DNA of 64,000 nt from Balneolaceae bacterium (lineage in GTDB: Bacteria > Bacteroidota > Rhodothermia > Balneolales > Balneolaceae): assembly GCA_034521495.1 (NCBI GenBank), contig JAXHMK010000004.1:62001-126000 (forward strand), read 5' to 3'. Below, in pieces: positions 43,573-53,492 of the stretch. Under the pieces are notes generated by a model. That model worked only from the letters and a program-made list of their open reading frames with translations. It did no database searches and was not told the DNA's origin. Position numbers and translations under genes: made by a program. Within the stretch, counting starts at the first letter, position 1. Each line of letters starts with the position of its first letter.

Positions 43573-45027
43573 TTAATTTTTAGTTTTTTCTCCGATCAAT
43601 GTGCCTTCATGATCGTACAGTTCCGCTTTCAGTGGCATTTTTCCCATCGCTTGGGTTGCACAGCTAAGGCAGGGATCGTAAGCCCTGATGGCCACCTCCA
43701 CCTGGTTCAGCATCCCTTCCGTTATAGTTTTCTCGCGGCTTATAACATTGTTTGCAACCCATTTTACCGCTTCATTCATGGCATCATTGTTATGAGTCGT
43801 CGAAACGATCAAATTACACCGCACAATCATCCCTTTGTCATCCACTTCATAATGATGTGTAAGCGTGCCCCGGGGTGCTTCAATGATTCCTATTCCAACA
43901 TTGCGTTCGTTCCCCTCACGAACCAGATCATTTTCATCCAGAATATCCGGATCCAACAGCAGTTCTTTCATCAATTCTGCACAGTGAAGTGTTTCAATCA
44001 ACCGGGCCCAGTGAGAATACATCGTGCTGTTGTTCACGCTTGATCCTGTAAATTCGAAATATTCACGGCGTGCTTTTTCGGCCAGTGGTGTAGATATGTA
44101 ATCACAGATATTCATTCTGGCAAGAGGCCCGACACGATTCCAGCCTTTCTTTCTGCCTACACTTTTCAAATATGGAAACTTCATATACGACCATTTGGCA
44201 ACGGCTTCCGAAAAATATTCCAGGTAATCATCCGGTTCCACATCCGGCAGAGTGATATTTCCCTCAGAATCGATTGCTCGCAATTTACCGTCGTATAGTT
44301 CCAGTGCGCCGTCCGTTCTCACAGTGCCCAGGTGTCCGGATGGAAAAGCTGCAAAAGTGTCCAGAAATACCCGGTTTTTGGTGTGATAATCCTTCATAAA
44401 ATCAACCATCTCCTGTGACCACTTGATCATGGTGTCGATGTCCGGAAACTCCTTGCCATTTAAAAAAGTATCCCGTTCTTCCGCTTTAAGTGATTTATAG
44501 ACCCCACCCGGGACCGCCAGTGTTCCATGAATTTTTTTTCCGGCAAGTGCTTTAATAAGTTCCTGGCCAAACTTTCGCATTGTAATTCCTTTCACTGCCA
44601 ATTCCCTGTTTTCAACAGCCACGCCCACAACATTTCTTTTCTCAGGCGGTGCATCTACGCCAAAAAGCAAATCCGGCGAGGCAAGATAGAAGAAATGAAG
44701 TGCATGAGACTGGAAGATTTGAGCGTAATGCAGTAATCTTCTCAATTTTGTCGCTCCCGTTGAAAGATCTTTTGGGTCGATTCCCACAATTTGATCAATC
44801 GCCTTCGCTGCGGCCAGATGATGGCTCACAGGACAAATGCCACACAATCGTTGAACAAGATTTGGAGCCTGCCAATATGGATGACCCTGAATAAACCGTT
44901 CGAATCCACGAAATTCGACAATATGAAAATAGGTTTCATCAACATTACCCTCGTCATCGAGGTGAATAGTTACGCGTCCGTGGCCCTCTACTCTGGTAAC
45001 CGGATCAATGGTGATTGTTTTGCTCAT
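43573..45027 (-). CDS. hoxH: NAD-linked [NiFe]-hydrogenase large subunit HoxH
   Basis: The 484-residue catalytic subunit has the L1 motif RLCGICPVSHH (Cys62, Cys65) and the L2 motif DPCLSCA (Cys453, Cys456), which together bind the NiFe(CN)2CO centre. The N-terminal VTRVEGHGRVTI is the usual RVEGH. The C-terminal extension of about 26 residues after DPCLSCAT is the predicted cleavage peptide. It clearly groups with the group 3d bidirectional (Hox) type rather than uptake type hydrogenases, since the partners are HoxF and HoxU homologues. It catalyses H2 oxidation or proton reduction. Confidence 0.97.
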   Translation of the reverse strand: MSKTITIDPVTRVEGHGRVTIHLDDEGNVDETYFHIVEFRGFERFIQGHPYWQAPNLVQRLCGICPVSHHLAAAKAIDQIVGIDPKDLSTGATKLRRLLHYAQIFQSHALHFFYLASPDLLFGVDAPPEKRNVVGVAVENRELAVKGITMRKFGQELIKALAGKKIHGTLAVPGGVYKSLKAEERDTFLNGKEFPDIDTMIKWSQEMVDFMKDYHTKNRVFLDTFAAFPSGHLGTVRTDGALELYDGKLRAIDSEGNITLPDVEPDDYLEYFSEAVAKWSYMKFPYLKSVGRKKGWNRVGPLARMNICDYISTPLAEKARREYFEFTGSSVNNSTMYSHWARLIETLHCAELMKELLLDPDILDENDLVREGNERNVGIGIIEAPRGTLTHHYEVDDKGMIVRCNLIVSTTHNNDAMNEAVKWVANNVISREKTITEGMLNQVEVAIRAYDPCLSCATQAMGKMPLKAELYDHEGTLIGEKTKN

Positions 45028-45042
45028 AATAGCTCCATTGGT

Positions 45043-46320
45043 TTAATCATACTTGAATTCTGAATAGAGTATGGAATAGTTCTCATTCCATAACAGGTTT
45101 TTCACGGCTTTCCAGATGTGTTGTGCATCCGGCGGACATCCCGGAATGAAATAGTCAATTTTTACAACTTCCCGGCATTCATAAATTCTGTCCAGCATTT
45201 TGGGCAGGTGTTTGTGGTAGGGTATCGTTGTATTTCCCTGCTCATTTGTTACGCAATTCAGAAAAGCCTCTTCCAGGCACTCTCCCAGTGGAATGGTATT
45301 ACGCAGGGATGGCAGCCCACCCCAAATAGCGCATTCTCCCACAGCTACCAGCAGATCACATTGTTCCCGGAAAGTTCTCAGGGTTTCAACATTCTCTTCG
45401 TTACAAACCGAGCCTTCAATAATTCCTACATCACAGCGCTGAGTAAATTTTTTGAAATCTGTCAGAGGTGATTTGTCAAAGGTAATCAGTTCAACGAGAT
45501 CGAGTATTTCTGTATCCACATCCAGCATTGACATATGGCACCCAAAACATCCGGCCAGTGATACAGTGGCAACTCTCTTTTTCTCAACATTACTGAGATC
45601 GATGTTGTTATCAGATTTTACGGGCTTTACGTAGTCCGGCCTGATCGAATCTTCATCAAATTTACGTTCACCAAAAGGTTTACCAACGCTTTCTCCACGT
45701 ACAATAATTGCGCCGGTCGGGCAGATGTTCATTGCCTGTATCGCCTGATCCCGGGTCAGTTTTTTCTCCTCTTCGTAATCAACTCCTACATGTGTTTCAT
45801 TGCCGCGATTTTGATAGCTGAATACCTTTTTCCCATCGTCATTCTCTACTTCAACCACGCATCGCAAACATTTGATACAGCGATTGTGCTCCATCACCAT
45901 CCGTTTAGCACCGTAATCGATCAACCGGTTTTTAAACAGGTGGGGAAAGCGGCTGATGGCTATACCTAATTCATACCCCATATGCTGGAGATCACAATTT
46001 CCACTCTTTTCACAGGATGGGCATATGTGGTTGCCCTCTGCAAACATCATCTCAACGATGCCTTTTCGCATATCTTTCAGTTCTGCACTGTTCACCTCCA
46101 CAGCCAACCCCTCTCTCACTTTTTCAGTACATGCGGGAGTAAATTTTCCGTTTATTTTGCAAGTGCATGTCCGGCACGTTCCCAGCGGTGGATCTATATT
46201 CTCAAAATAACAGAGTGATGGGATAAAGAATCCATTTTCAGTTGCAACATCTACCAGGTTTCTTCCTTCATCAGCAAGGATATTTCTGCCATCAATCGTA
46301 ATATTTACATGTTTACCCAT
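45043..46320 (-). CDS. Fused HoxU-HoxY: diaphorase FeS subunit plus hydrogenase small subunit
   Basis: Residues 1-240 are HoxU: [2Fe-2S] Cys37, Cys49, Cys52 and Cys64, the His98/Cys100/Cys103/Cys109 set, and a ferredoxin-like CIKCLRCVVEV with NICPTGAI. Residues 250-425 are HoxY, the [NiFe] small subunit: VATVSLAGCFGCHMSMLDVD, VAVGECAIWGGLPSLRN and YFIPGCPPDA hold the proximal cluster Cys. The linker between is about 15 residues (NNIDLSNVEKK). In described group 3d enzymes HoxU and HoxY are separate; a fusion would fix their ratio and electron path. Both halves are complete, so a lost stop or indel between two former genes is the main alternative. It is 15 bp upstream of hoxH and 23 bp from hoxF. 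Confidence 0.93.
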   Translation of the reverse strand: MGKHVNITIDGRNILADEGRNLVDVATENGFFIPSLCYFENIDPPLGTCRTCTCKINGKFTPACTEKVREGLAVEVNSAELKDMRKGIVEMMFAEGNHICPSCEKSGNCDLQHMGYELGIAISRFPHLFKNRLIDYGAKRMVMEHNRCIKCLRCVVEVENDDGKKVFSYQNRGNETHVGVDYEEEKKLTRDQAIQAMNICPTGAIIVRGESVGKPFGERKFDEDSIRPDYVKPVKSDNNIDLSNVEKKRVATVSLAGCFGCHMSMLDVDTEILDLVELITFDKSPLTDFKKFTQRCDVGIIEGSVCNEENVETLRTFREQCDLLVAVGECAIWGGLPSLRNTIPLGECLEEAFLNCVTNEQGNTTIPYHKHLPKMLDRIYECREVVKIDYFIPGCPPDAQHIWKAVKNLLWNENYSILYSEFKYD

Positions 46321-46343
46321 AGCAGGTTCTCTCCCACTTTTTA

Positions 46344-48110
46344 TTAATCTTTAAACTCTTCGTAGTCCCGGGTAGCTGCTTCCAGGTCAAATTTCAGACT
46401 TTGGTCAGAACCGTTATGTTGAACTATTTTTTCAAAATAATCGCCAAATTTGTCCAGAGTATTAATCAAACTGTTGGTTGCAGTTTTTCCCAGTCCGCAT
46501 CGGCTGGTATTTCTCATAAGCACTCCCCACTCTTTCAGCTCATCAATATCATTTCTATTTGCCACACCGTTTCTGACCCTCTCCAGTTTTCGCTCGATAA
46601 TAAAATTTCCTGCCCGGCAGGGTGTGCATATTCCGCATGATTCATGTTTATAGAAGTCGGCATAGTTCAGCAGAATGGTGATAATATCCCGGCTTTTATT
46701 ATAAACGGTCAGCGCCCCTCCGCACCGGATATGCTGAACAAAAAAGTCTGAAAACAGTGCAAAAGGCTGATCCTGTTCATCAAGTGTATGTACTGTGCCC
46801 GATGGGCCGCTTTCCTGGATAAAATAGGGGTCTTCCGCACCGCACTCCTGCAGCAGCTCTCTGAGAGTCATGCCCCACTCGATTTCATAAATTCCCGGAT
46901 ATTTACAATCTCCGGAAACGCTGATCACTTTTGTGCCGGGAGATTTTGGTATACCGTATGTCAGATACTTATCAGCCCCCATATTTATAATTCTGGCTGC
47001 TGCGCAAAATGTCTCTACATTATTTACGACAGTAGGCAGATTCAGAAACCCTTTTTGAACCGGGAAAAACCAGCGGGTACGGGGTTCACCTCTTTTACCT
47101 TCCGCCGATTCAAGCAGTGCGGTCTCTTCTCCGCAAACATAAGATCCGGCTCCCATCTGTATTTTTATATCAAAATGAAAATCTGTAATTCCCCCACAAT
47201 TCTCTCCCAAGAGACCTTTATCTCTGTATAGTTTAATAGCTTGTTCAAGTCGTTGCTTTAACCATGTATATTCACCTCTCAGATAGATAAGCCCAAAAGA
47301 TGCCCCGATAGTATAGGCGCAGATAATCATCCCTTCTATCATCGATTCGGGAACACGCTGCATCAGAACCCTGTCCTTAAAAGTACCCGGCTCTCCTTCG
47401 TCTGCGTTACATACCACAACCTTTTTTGTCTCTTTTTCATCTGCTGCAGCCTGCCACTTCATCCAGGTTGGGTAGAAAGCCCCGCCACGGCCGGCCAGTT
47501 TAGTCAATCTCAGAGCCTCAATCACACCTTCCGGTTTTATATCAGTAAGCTTTGAAATGGATTTACCTATTTTGAACTCCGAAAAAAATAAACTGGGCTT
47601 GTTTTCCGGTGTATACCGTAAATTTTCCTCAGGTTCATCACAGATCTCCTCAACAGGCACTCCCTTTTTCAATTGTGTGATGATCTCCCGCACCTTTAAC
47701 GAATTCAGGTTTACAAACGGATGGAAATTTATAAGTGCTGCCGGTTCCTGGTCGCTTAATCCGATACACGGAGTTAAATAGAGTCCAAATGTCCCGGTTG
47801 GATCCGTTGAACCTACAGTGGCAGAGGTCTCCCGTTCAAATGCTTCAAGAATTCGTTTAAATCCCTTTATCTGGGATGTCATACTGTTATTGAGATAGAT
47901 CACATACTTACCGGCAGGCTTTCTGTGAAAGAAGTGATAAAACGAGGCAACTCCCTCTACCTCTACTTCTGATATGTTATACTCTTTTGCAAGCGTTGTT
48001 ACATCCGAATCTGAGATATAGTTTTTTGAGTGCTGAAAATCCCATAAACGATTCAGTATCTCTGTTCGGGGAGGAAGGGATATAAATTGCCTGAAATACT
48101 CTGAATTCAT
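46344..48110 (-). CDS. hoxF: NAD-reducing hydrogenase diaphorase subunit HoxF (NuoE-like plus NuoF-like)
   Basis: The 588-residue protein has a NuoE-like thioredoxin-fold N-terminus (1-165, DVTTLAKEYNISEVEVEGVA), whose usual [2Fe-2S] cysteines are lost apart from one in LTPCIGLSD, and a NuoF domain. The latter shows the FMN/NAD loop GRGGAFYPTWMKWQAA, GAGSYVCGEETALLES and the [4Fe-4S] SCGICTPCRAGN plus RCGLGKT. It transfers electrons between NAD and the FeS chain, as in Ralstonia-type HoxF. It is the first gene of the structural set, with a 393-bp region upstream that probably holds its promoter. Confidence 0.95.
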   Translation of the reverse strand: MNSEYFRQFISLPPRTEILNRLWDFQHSKNYISDSDVTTLAKEYNISEVEVEGVASFYHFFHRKPAGKYVIYLNNSMTSQIKGFKRILEAFERETSATVGSTDPTGTFGLYLTPCIGLSDQEPAALINFHPFVNLNSLKVREIITQLKKGVPVEEICDEPEENLRYTPENKPSLFFSEFKIGKSISKLTDIKPEGVIEALRLTKLAGRGGAFYPTWMKWQAAADEKETKKVVVCNADEGEPGTFKDRVLMQRVPESMIEGMIICAYTIGASFGLIYLRGEYTWLKQRLEQAIKLYRDKGLLGENCGGITDFHFDIKIQMGAGSYVCGEETALLESAEGKRGEPRTRWFFPVQKGFLNLPTVVNNVETFCAAARIINMGADKYLTYGIPKSPGTKVISVSGDCKYPGIYEIEWGMTLRELLQECGAEDPYFIQESGPSGTVHTLDEQDQPFALFSDFFVQHIRCGGALTVYNKSRDIITILLNYADFYKHESCGICTPCRAGNFIIERKLERVRNGVANRNDIDELKEWGVLMRNTSRCGLGKTATNSLINTLDKFGDYFEKIVQHNGSDQSLKFDLEAATRDYEEFKD

Positions 48111-48503
48111 AGCATCGTAATTTTAGGATGTTTGAGACTTCAATCATTTGATTTTATCTCATTTCTGAATCGGTCCGATCCAAGTTATAATCCGATGGAT
48201 TCAGAAATCATAGATACTTCGCTTGAACTTTATTCCCACCATTTTCCAAACGAAATCCTGACTGAATTTAAATCTCTTGCACTACACTGCTACTTCTTAT
48301 TTATATATTAAGGTATTTTTATCTTATTTAATATTTATTTATGCCTCCCATGATTAAATTTTATCTTTTTTCATTCTCTTGACCGATTACCCAGGTAATA
48401 CAACACAGCTGATCCGGATGGTAAATCCTTAATACAAATTTCTACTTGTTCTAATCTGTACGAACCTCAATTGCCACTTCATCTCAAAATATTAGTTAAC
48501 AGT
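48111..48503. other. 393-bp intergenic region between hypE and hoxF
   Basis: The sequence is AT-rich (for example 48290-48360) with no ORF I accept. It probably contains the promoter of the hox genes on the minus strand; no clear -7/-33 boxes, operator palindrome or terminator could be fixed by eye. Confidence 0.4.
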
Positions 48504-49559
48504 TTAGCAAATGCGAGGCAATAACTCGCCCGTTGCCTGGGCCAACACTCTCCTGCCTCCGATAGCACTGTGGAGTACAACCTTACCCGGATGATCCTCT
48601 GTAACTTTGCCGATCGCGACTGCACTTGAACCATATTCCCATTTTCGTATCAGTTCAATACACTCTTCTGCGATTTCTGCATCCACAATAGCGACAAATA
48701 GTCCCTCATTGGCAACATAAAGAGGGTCCAAACCTAACATTTCGCATGCACCGGCCACTTCATCCTCTACCGGCAGCACCTTTTCATTTAGCTGAATGCC
48801 CTTACCTGTTTGTTCTGCAATTTCATTCAATACGTTTGCAACGCCACCCCGGGTCGGATCGCGCATCAGGTGGATTTGGCTGCCAAAAGTATCGATCAGT
48901 TCAAGACAAATCCGGTGTAACGGACGGGTATCGCTATTTAATTTTGTCTCAAACTCCAATCCGTTTCGTTTGCTCATGATCGTGATACCATGCCGAGCCA
49001 TGGATCCGCTTAGCAATACTGCATCACCCTTTTTGATCCGGTTCATTCCCATTTTCGACTTCGAGTGCATCTCTCCTATACCTGTTGTATTGATAAATAT
49101 CTGATCCCCTTTTCCTTTCTCCACGACTTTGGTATCACCCGTAATAATTTTGACATCTGCTTCTTCACATGCATCTCGAATGGAGTGTAGAATCTGCTGA
49201 AAAAGTTTCATCTCCAATCCCTCTTCAAGAATAAATGAGAGTGACAAATATTGTGGCTTAGCTCCGCTTACTGCAAGATCATTGACCGTTCCATTCACTG
49301 CCAGATCGCCAATAGTTCCTCCCGGAAAAATTAACGGAGATACCACAAATGTATCCGTACTGAACGCTGTCTTTCCATTCAGTTGAATAGTTGCCGCATC
49401 TCCCTGTTCACGCAGCCATTCATTATCCAGCAGAGAAAACACGCCGCTTTTCAGTAAATTTTGGGTCAGTTTCCCACCTCCTCCGTGTCCAATAGTAATG
49501 GAATCAAACTCATTGACAGGAGCAGGACAGTTCAGCTCTACTTTTACAGATTTATTCAT
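48504..49559 (-). CDS. hypE: Hydrogenase maturation protein HypE
   Basis: The 351-residue PurM-like protein has ITIGHGGGGKLTQNLLKSGV, FSTDTFVVSPLIFPGGTIGD, the ATP-binding region and RDPTRGGVANVLNEIAEQTG. It ends LLPRIC, the C-terminal Cys that accepts the thiocarbamate from HypF and becomes the cyanide donor. The conserved ending supports a functional enzyme. It is 5 bp downstream of hypD. Confidence 0.96.
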   Translation of the reverse strand: MNKSVKVELNCPAPVNEFDSITIGHGGGGKLTQNLLKSGVFSLLDNEWLREQGDAATIQLNGKTAFSTDTFVVSPLIFPGGTIGDLAVNGTVNDLAVSGAKPQYLSLSFILEEGLEMKLFQQILHSIRDACEEADVKIITGDTKVVEKGKGDQIFINTTGIGEMHSKSKMGMNRIKKGDAVLLSGSMARHGITIMSKRNGLEFETKLNSDTRPLHRICLELIDTFGSQIHLMRDPTRGGVANVLNEIAEQTGKGIQLNEKVLPVEDEVAGACEMLGLDPLYVANEGLFVAIVDAEIAEECIELIRKWEYGSSAVAIGKVTEDHPGKVVLHSAIGGRRVLAQATGELLPRIC

Positions 49560-49564
49560 AGACT

Positions 49565-50662
49565 TTACTCTGTTGATTCCTGGGTTGCATAATTATAATA
49601 AGCTGCGCAAGCACCCTCACTGCTAACCATTGGTGCTCCAAGCGGTTTTTCAGGTGTACACCCTTTGCCAAAATGGGGACACTCATGTGGTTTTATTTTC
49701 CCTTTCATTACATCCCCCGACAGACATCCGCTATCTTCAGAAATTCTCTCTTTCAGTGGCCCAAATTTAAGTGTGGCATCATAATCCCTATATTTTTGAG
49801 CCAAAAAAAGGCCACTCATTGGTATTTCACCGATTCCACGCCACTCCCGGTCACGATATTCAAACACGGATTTCACCAGGTCAACAGCTTGCCGGTTACC
49901 GTCTTTTCCCACGACTCTTTTATACTGATTTTCCAGCCTGTATTCTCCATTCTCAAGCTGAGATACCACCATGTAAATTCCTTCAAGCAGATCCACCGGT
50001 TCAAAACCTGTAACAACAATGGGCATTTTCCATTTTTCAACCAGTGGCACGTACTCACTCAAACCCATCACCGTGCAAACATGTCCGGCAGCCAGAAAAC
50101 CATCCACTTTTGTATCCGGATCCGACATGATTGCTTCCATCGCCGGCGGTACCATTACGTGGGCACTCAAAACAGTGTAGTTTTTCAATTTTTGTCTGTA
50201 CGCCTGCTCCACAGATAGCGCATTGGCAGGAGCCGTTGTTTCAAAGCCTACCGCAAAAAAGACGACCTCCCTGTTCGGGTTTTGTCGTGCAATAGAGACC
50301 GCTTCAAGCGGAGAATAGAGAATTCTGATATCGCCACCCTTGGCACGGGCTTGCTGCAGGCTGAGTGTGCTTCCGGGAACCCGGAGCATATCTCCATATG
50401 AGCATAAAATCACATCATGTTCCAATGCAAGTTCTACAGCTTTATCAATCAATGAAACGGGTGTGACACATACCGGGCACCCGGGTCCATGAATCATTCG
50501 GATTTGGTCGGGCAACATCTGAAGCAATCCATGGCGGACAAGGCCGTGGGTTTGTCCGCCACAAACTTCCATTATATTCCATGGCTTCGTTACACACTTT
50601 CTGATCTTATTAAGAAGTGTTCGTACAATTTCTTCGTCACGGAATTCTGACAGGTATTTCAT
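49565..50662 (-). CDS. hypD: Hydrogenase formation protein HypD
   Basis: The 365-residue iron-sulfur protein has the Cys34-motif MEVCGGQTHGLVRHGL, HGPGCPVCVTPVSLI, FFAVGFETTAPANALSVE and a C-terminal cysteine-rich end (CPHFGKGCTPEKPLGAP) that forms the [4Fe-4S] site. It works with HypC to build the Fe(CN)2CO group. It follows hypC by 1 bp. Confidence 0.96.
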   Translation of the reverse strand: MKYLSEFRDEEIVRTLLNKIRKCVTKPWNIMEVCGGQTHGLVRHGLLQMLPDQIRMIHGPGCPVCVTPVSLIDKAVELALEHDVILCSYGDMLRVPGSTLSLQQARAKGGDIRILYSPLEAVSIARQNPNREVVFFAVGFETTAPANALSVEQAYRQKLKNYTVLSAHVMVPPAMEAIMSDPDTKVDGFLAAGHVCTVMGLSEYVPLVEKWKMPIVVTGFEPVDLLEGIYMVVSQLENGEYRLENQYKRVVGKDGNRQAVDLVKSVFEYRDREWRGIGEIPMSGLFLAQKYRDYDATLKFGPLKERISEDSGCLSGDVMKGKIKPHECPHFGKGCTPEKPLGAPMVSSEGACAAYYNYATQESTE

Positions 50663-50663
50663 A

Positions 50664-50933
50664 TTACTCTCCGTAACCGCCCGGCTCAGGGTTTAACTCA
50701 TCCAGCTCACCCATTTCCTTAAGATACCTCAGGGTTTCGATGGCTTCGTTCTCATCAACCTTGCTTAATGCCACTCCAACATGTACAAGTACATAATCAT
50801 CTACCCCAATTTCGGGCAAAAAGCAAAAATTCACTTCCCTGATGATACCACCGAAGGAGACTTTACCGGGCCGGTTTGTAGGATCTTCGGTAGTTTGCAG
50901 TTCAACAACTTTACCCGGGATGGCAAGACACAT
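50664..50933 (-). CDS. hypC: Hydrogenase chaperone HypC
   Basis: The 89-residue protein begins MCLAIPGKVVEL with the essential Cys2 and has the OB-like core with VDDYVLVHVGVALSKVDENE. It carries the Fe(CN)2CO precursor to HoxH. It is the first gene of hypCDE; an acidic 14-residue tail follows the conserved domain. Confidence 0.95.
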   Translation of the reverse strand: MCLAIPGKVVELQTTEDPTNRPGKVSFGGIIREVNFCFLPEIGVDDYVLVHVGVALSKVDENEAIETLRYLKEMGELDELNPEPGGYGE

Positions 50934-51262
50934 TAGCTGACCTCTCGTTTGAAATTTATCGGTTTGAAATCTTTTTTATTCCGTTTGGCGCAAGTTTAAC
51001 TTTTCAGTTCGATGTCTGCATTGATCAGGTAATTCCTAACATTGCAGTAAAAACCGTCAACTCTTGTTGAAATGAAATAACCCTCTATTTTATATTCTTT
51101 TCTCTTTGAATCTGTTCTATATATTAATAATACAAAAAAATGGTTGGTATTCATCAGCAATCACAGGCTTATGTAATATATTCGGGCTGAATGTCCACAA
51201 CTGTTCCTGTTTTTTTGAGCTGTAATTTTAGTTGTTAAAACAATCTATCAGAATTCGAAATC
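50934..51262. other. 329-bp divergent intergenic region
   Basis: It holds the promoters for hypC (minus) and the fructosamine kinase (plus). The minus-strand leader near 50940-50990 contains AAA-rich sequence without a clear consensus. I see no operator, riboswitch or small gene here. Confidence 0.4.
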
Positions 51263-52123
51263 ATGATTCCCGAAACCCTCAAAAACCGTTTATCTGAAGA
51301 TTATGATATTGAAATCCTAAATGTCAGGGCAGTTTCGGGTGGCAGCATCAACCGGGCGGCGAAGATCTCCACAAACCGGGGTGATCTGTTTCTGAAATGG
51401 AACAACAGTGCGCCGGATGACTTTTTTGAGAAAGAAGCTGACGGACTAAAACTTTTGGGTTCAGCCGGAACCGCACTTCGTATTCCAAAGGTACTTTCAT
51501 CAGGTAAACCTGAAAACGGCATGCCCGGCTATCTTTTGATGGAATTTATCGAAGAAGGACGAAACGGCGACTCATTTGAATTCGGCCGTAACCTTTCAAA
51601 ATTGCACCAAACCGGCACCGATCAGTTCGGACTTGAAACCGATAACTATATCGGGAGCCTGCCCCAAAGCAATCGCCGGCATGATGAGTGGATCGACTTC
51701 TTTGTGGAAGAGCGGATCAACCCGCAAATTGAGATGGCTGTGGATTCCGGTAAACTCGACAACGGTATTCTTCAAAACTGGGATCGACTTGCAGGGAAAC
51801 TGAATGAAATCTTCCCGCCGGCTAAACCCTCTCTTCTTCACGGCGACCTCTGGGGAGGGAACTACCTGTTTGATTCATCCGGGAGCGCCGTACTGATCGA
51901 TCCCGCGGTCTACTACGGTCACCCCGAAATGGACCTTGCGTTCACCAAAATGTTCGGCGGATTCTCACGTGATTTTTATGAGGGATACGAGTCGGAATCA
52001 CCTCTCGAATCCGGTTTTTCAGAACGCGTGCCCATCTACAACCTCTATCCTCTGCTGGTACACGTAAATCTCTTTGGCGGACATTATATCACTCAATTTC
52101 AGAGATTTATGAACAAATATTAA
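51263..52123 (+). CDS. Fructosamine kinase-family protein
   Basis: The 286-residue protein has the kinase-like features of FN3K relatives: GGSINRAAKISTNRGDLFLK (ATP-binding lysine region), LGSAGTALRIPKVL, YLLMEFIEEGRNG, and the catalytic LLHGDLWGGNYLF with the metal site VLIDPAVYYGHPEMDLAFTK. These enzymes phosphorylate ketosamine (glycated) lysines, promoting repair of glycation damage. It is alone on the plus strand. Confidence 0.94.
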   Translation: MIPETLKNRLSEDYDIEILNVRAVSGGSINRAAKISTNRGDLFLKWNNSAPDDFFEKEADGLKLLGSAGTALRIPKVLSSGKPENGMPGYLLMEFIEEGRNGDSFEFGRNLSKLHQTGTDQFGLETDNYIGSLPQSNRRHDEWIDFFVEERINPQIEMAVDSGKLDNGILQNWDRLAGKLNEIFPPAKPSLLHGDLWGGNYLFDSSGSAVLIDPAVYYGHPEMDLAFTKMFGGFSRDFYEGYESESPLESGFSERVPIYNLYPLLVHVNLFGGHYITQFQRFMNKY

Positions 52124-52339
52124 CCGAAATTCTTAATTATAAAAGCCTCTCGACCTTTTGAGCCACTATTTTTGGCCGCCGTTGAAAAATCTATACAAAT
52201 GTTTACAAAAAATTCTTCTTGTCATTATCTAGAATTTCACTTTACACCATTGTTAATCAAGTAAGGAGATGCTGAATTAAGTTCAGCGTGACGTTTTTTT
52301 TAATCCCCTGCCTGGTACAGAAATAATTTCGGCTTTTCT

Positions 52340-53306
52340 CCATCAACGGAAAACTCGATGAAACCGCCTGGCGACAAACCCAATGGACCGATCCCTTTTA
52401 GATATCCAGGGAGATCAGCTTCCCGCTCCCAGATTTGAAACCAGGGCCAAAATGCTTTGGGATGACGAATATCTCTATATCGCTGCCCAACTGGAAGAAC
52501 CCCATCTTTGGGCTACTATTGAAAAGCGGGATGCGATCATCTTTCAGGAAAATAACTTTGAAATTTTTATTGATCCGGATGGCGACACACATAACTATTA
52601 CGAACTGGAAATCAACGCTTTGGAAACGTTTTGGGATTTGATGCTCACTAAACCCTATCGAAACGGTGGGCGTCCGATAAATGCATGGGATATTAAAGGG
52701 CTGAAGATTGGAGTTAATCTGCTCGGAACTTTGAATGATCCATCGGATACAGATGAAGGCTGGGCGCTTGAAGTTGCCATCCCGCTTGATCTGTTAAATC
52801 AAACCATTCGGCGTAACCAACCGCAAGACGGATCTCTGTGGCGTCTCAATTTCTCAAGGGTTGAATGGCATACCGATATCGAAAACGGAGCCTATGTAAA
52901 ACGAACAGATCCTAAAACTGGCAAGCCTTTTCCGGAAGATAATTGGGTTTGGTCCCCACAAGGAGTCATTAATATGCACCTGCCGGAACGATGGGGCATT
53001 ATTCAGTTTTCAGATCAACCGCCACGTGGCGAAGCGACTTTTTCTCAATCATCAGATTTGAAATATGAGTGGATTCTGAGAGAGTTGTATTATCGCCAAA
53101 GGGATTTTCGTCGTGAGCATGGAGAATACTCTGAAGATTTATACCAGCTGCAAGCATCCGATCTTTTTGAGGAACTTAACGTTCAGCCTGAAATTCAGAT
53201 CATCGTTCTGGATAATTCTTATCTGATGAGTCTCACAGCCGAGGAGTTAAGTCATACGTTTTATATCCGCGAAGATAGTAAAGCGTGGAAGGAGTTGAAG
53301 AATTGA
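52340..53306 (+). pseudogene. CBM9-like carbohydrate-binding protein, 5' part frameshifted
   Basis: The open frame begins at 52383 (MDRSLLDIQGDQLPAPRFET) with 307 residues and the CBM9-like core: AKMLWDDEYLYIAAQLEEPH, FEIFIDPDGDTHNYYELEIN, and later GWALEVAIPLDLLN and WRLNFSRVEW. The segment ahead, NGKLDETAWRQTQWTDPF, is in another frame and fits the expected start of the family; one missing T near 52397 would join them. No start codon or signal peptide can be found ahead of 52340, so the front of the gene is damaged or lost. The C-terminal part carries a two-helix charged region of unknown role. A second family member lies at 61184-61918. Confidence 0.7.
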
Positions 53307-53318
53307 AAAAGCAAAATC

Positions 53319-53451
53319 TCCCCTCTTGAGAGGGGACAGATGGCAGAGCATTTAGCGGAGGCATCAGGGGTGTGTTCACGGTATGCAATCACGAAACACA
53401 CCCCTCGTCATACTGCTAAACGCAGTCTGACTTTTCCCTCTCAAGAGGGGA
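53319..53451. repeat. Dispersed palindromic repeat, copy B
   Basis: It is bounded by CCCCTCTTGAGAGGGG and CCCTCTCAAGAGGGG and inverted relative to copy A at 22252-22398, with which it shares GCGTTTAGC, ATGACGAGG, GTGTGTTTCGTGA and GCCTCCGCTAAA. It sits between two genes of carbohydrate character. Confidence 0.8.
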
Positions 53452-53492
53452 ATTCAAATACAATCCTTATTAACGAAAAATAACCCACCACC

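Noticed and set aside
43609-44043. Open frame opposite hoxH (144 codons)
   Set aside because: Antisense to a conserved gene; no motif and no start region.
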